DNA of 5,238 nt from Acetobacteraceae bacterium (GTDB lineage Bacteria; Pseudomonadota; Alphaproteobacteria; Acetobacterales; Acetobacteraceae): positions 1 through 5,238 of the forward strand of contig CANJSR010000362.1 in the NCBI GenBank assembly GCA_947476855.1. The letters are read 5' to 3'. Under the pieces are notes generated by a model. That model saw nothing but the letters and a program-made list of their open reading frames with translations, searched no databases and was not told where the DNA came from. Position numbers and translations under genes: made by a program. Numbering within the stretch: the stretch's first letter is position 1; each line of letters opens with the position of its first letter. Positions 4,569 to 5,238 of this stretch are shown here, piece by piece.

Positions 4569-5238
4569 ATGGATCGCCAGGACGAACGGTTGAGCGCCTG
4601 TGTCATATCCTACAACCGCGCGGCCATCCTCGGCACCTGCCTGCGCGCCCTGCACTTCGCGGATGAGGTCCTGGTCATCGACAAAACGTCGACGGACGGG
4701 GCACAGGCGGTGGCGGCCCGGTTGGCGGACCGGGTCGTCACCGTTCCCTGGTCTCCCACGGTCGAGGAGACACGGGCCCAGGCGGTCGCCCAATGCCGCC
4801 ACGACTGGATCCTGCTGCTGGACGACGACGAATGCCTGAACGCCGCCGCCGTCCGGTTCATCCAGGCGGAATTGCGGAATCCGCAGGCCGATGTCTACGC
4901 TTTTCCATTGCGGCACTACATCCTGGGGACCCACGACGAGCGGGCCTATTACTGGCCCGAGCATCACATCCGCCTGTTCCGCCGCGACGCCGTGCGCTTC
5001 GGCGCGACGGTTCATGCGGGGATGACCGTGGTCTCGGACCGGGTCATGCGGGTGCCAGCCGATCACGGGGCCTGCATCCATCACCTGTCGCACCCCGATG
5101 TCGCGGGCTGGATCGAGCGGACGAACCGCTATACCGCCCGCCCGGACCGCGCCCGCGCGCAGGGCGAGCAGGCGGACCTGATCGGCTTCGCGCAGGAACG
5201 GATCGACCATTGGATGGCCCGGTCGGACGGCGGCAACG
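4569..5238 (+). CDS. Family 2 glycosyltransferase, 3'-partial
   Basis: The frame is open from the ATG at 4569 to the end of the window (223 complete codons, no stop), so the C-terminus is missing. It reads as a GT-A fold, family-2 glycosyltransferase: C-V-I-S-Y-N-R (11-17) at the first strand, F-A-D-E-V-L-V-I-D-K-x-S-T-D-G (30-44) for nucleotide-sugar binding, and W-I-L-L-L-D-D-D-E (80-88) carrying the DxD-type metal/nucleotide motif. After this come an acceptor-side region with Y-Y-W-P-E-H-H-I-R-L-F-R-R (136-148) and a His-rich C-I-H-H-L-S-H segment (about 178-184). The FADEV...DxxSTDG layout is like WaaE-type lipooligosaccharide glucosyltransferases, but donor and acceptor cannot be assigned. 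An in-frame stop at 4548-4550 rules out a longer N-terminus, and the SD is weak (an AGCGGGG stretch). It follows the methyltransferase by 59 nt with no convincing terminator between them, so they probably share a transcript. No membrane segment is seen in the visible part. Confidence 0.88.
   Translation, partial: MDRQDERLSACVISYNRAAILGTCLRALHFADEVLVIDKTSTDGAQAVAARLADRVVTVPWSPTVEETRAQAVAQCRHDWILLLDDDECLNAAAVRFIQAELRNPQADVYAFPLRHYILGTHDERAYYWPEHHIRLFRRDAVRFGATVHAGMTVVSDRVMRVPADHGACIHHLSHPDVAGWIERTNRYTARPDRARAQGEQADLIGFAQERIDHWMARSDGGN

Noticed and set aside
4055..4666. 203-codon + strand frame overlapping the methyltransferase and glycosyltransferase genes
   Set aside because: It is out of frame with both recognisable genes and its product is Arg/Pro/Ser-rich with no domain.

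Overview
The window is GC-rich, uniformly coding DNA on the + strand. The gene families (a SirB1-type transglutaminase-like protein with TPR-like tail, Amidohydrolase_2 proteins, a small Rieske protein, a PcaC-like protein) and the composition suggest an alphaproteobacterium, possibly Rhodospirillales/Acetobacteraceae. That placement is an inference from family resemblance and is not proven here. Six protein genes are supported, all on the + strand; the first is cut at its 5' end and the last at its 3' end. I see no RNA gene, mobile element, CRISPR array or origin.

Region 1 (1-2544) looks like the end of a catabolic operon. It holds two tandem paralogous Amidohydrolase_2 (TIM-barrel, metal-dependent) proteins, a small stand-alone Rieske [2Fe-2S] protein and a carboxymuconolactone-decarboxylase-like protein related to PcaC. 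The first three genes are separated by only 12 nt each, and both downstream Shine-Dalgarno sequences overlap the preceding stop codon. The fourth gene follows after 74 nt with a consensus SD. A strong intrinsic terminator (2513-2544) closes the unit. Amidohydrolase_2 and PcaC families include decarboxylases and hydrolases acting on aromatic acids and ring-cleavage products. A Rieske protein could carry electrons to an oxygenase encoded outside the window. The substrate cannot be read from the sequence.

Region 2 (about 2572-5238) is a separate unit. It holds a SirB1/transglutaminase-like protein with TPR-like C-terminus, a SAM-dependent methyltransferase with a C-terminal coiled coil and basic tail (4-nt overlap with the previous gene, TTG start), and a family-2 glycosyltransferase cut by the window end. 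The methyltransferase/glycosyltransferase pair points to surface glycan synthesis or modification. The first gene has no clear SD and lies just below candidate promoter elements, so it may be translated from a leaderless or very short-leader mRNA.

The points most worth following are the paralogous amidohydrolase pair with its Rieske partner, and the methyltransferase plus coiled-coil plus basic-tail architecture, which resembles in outline the chain-terminating protein WbdD.
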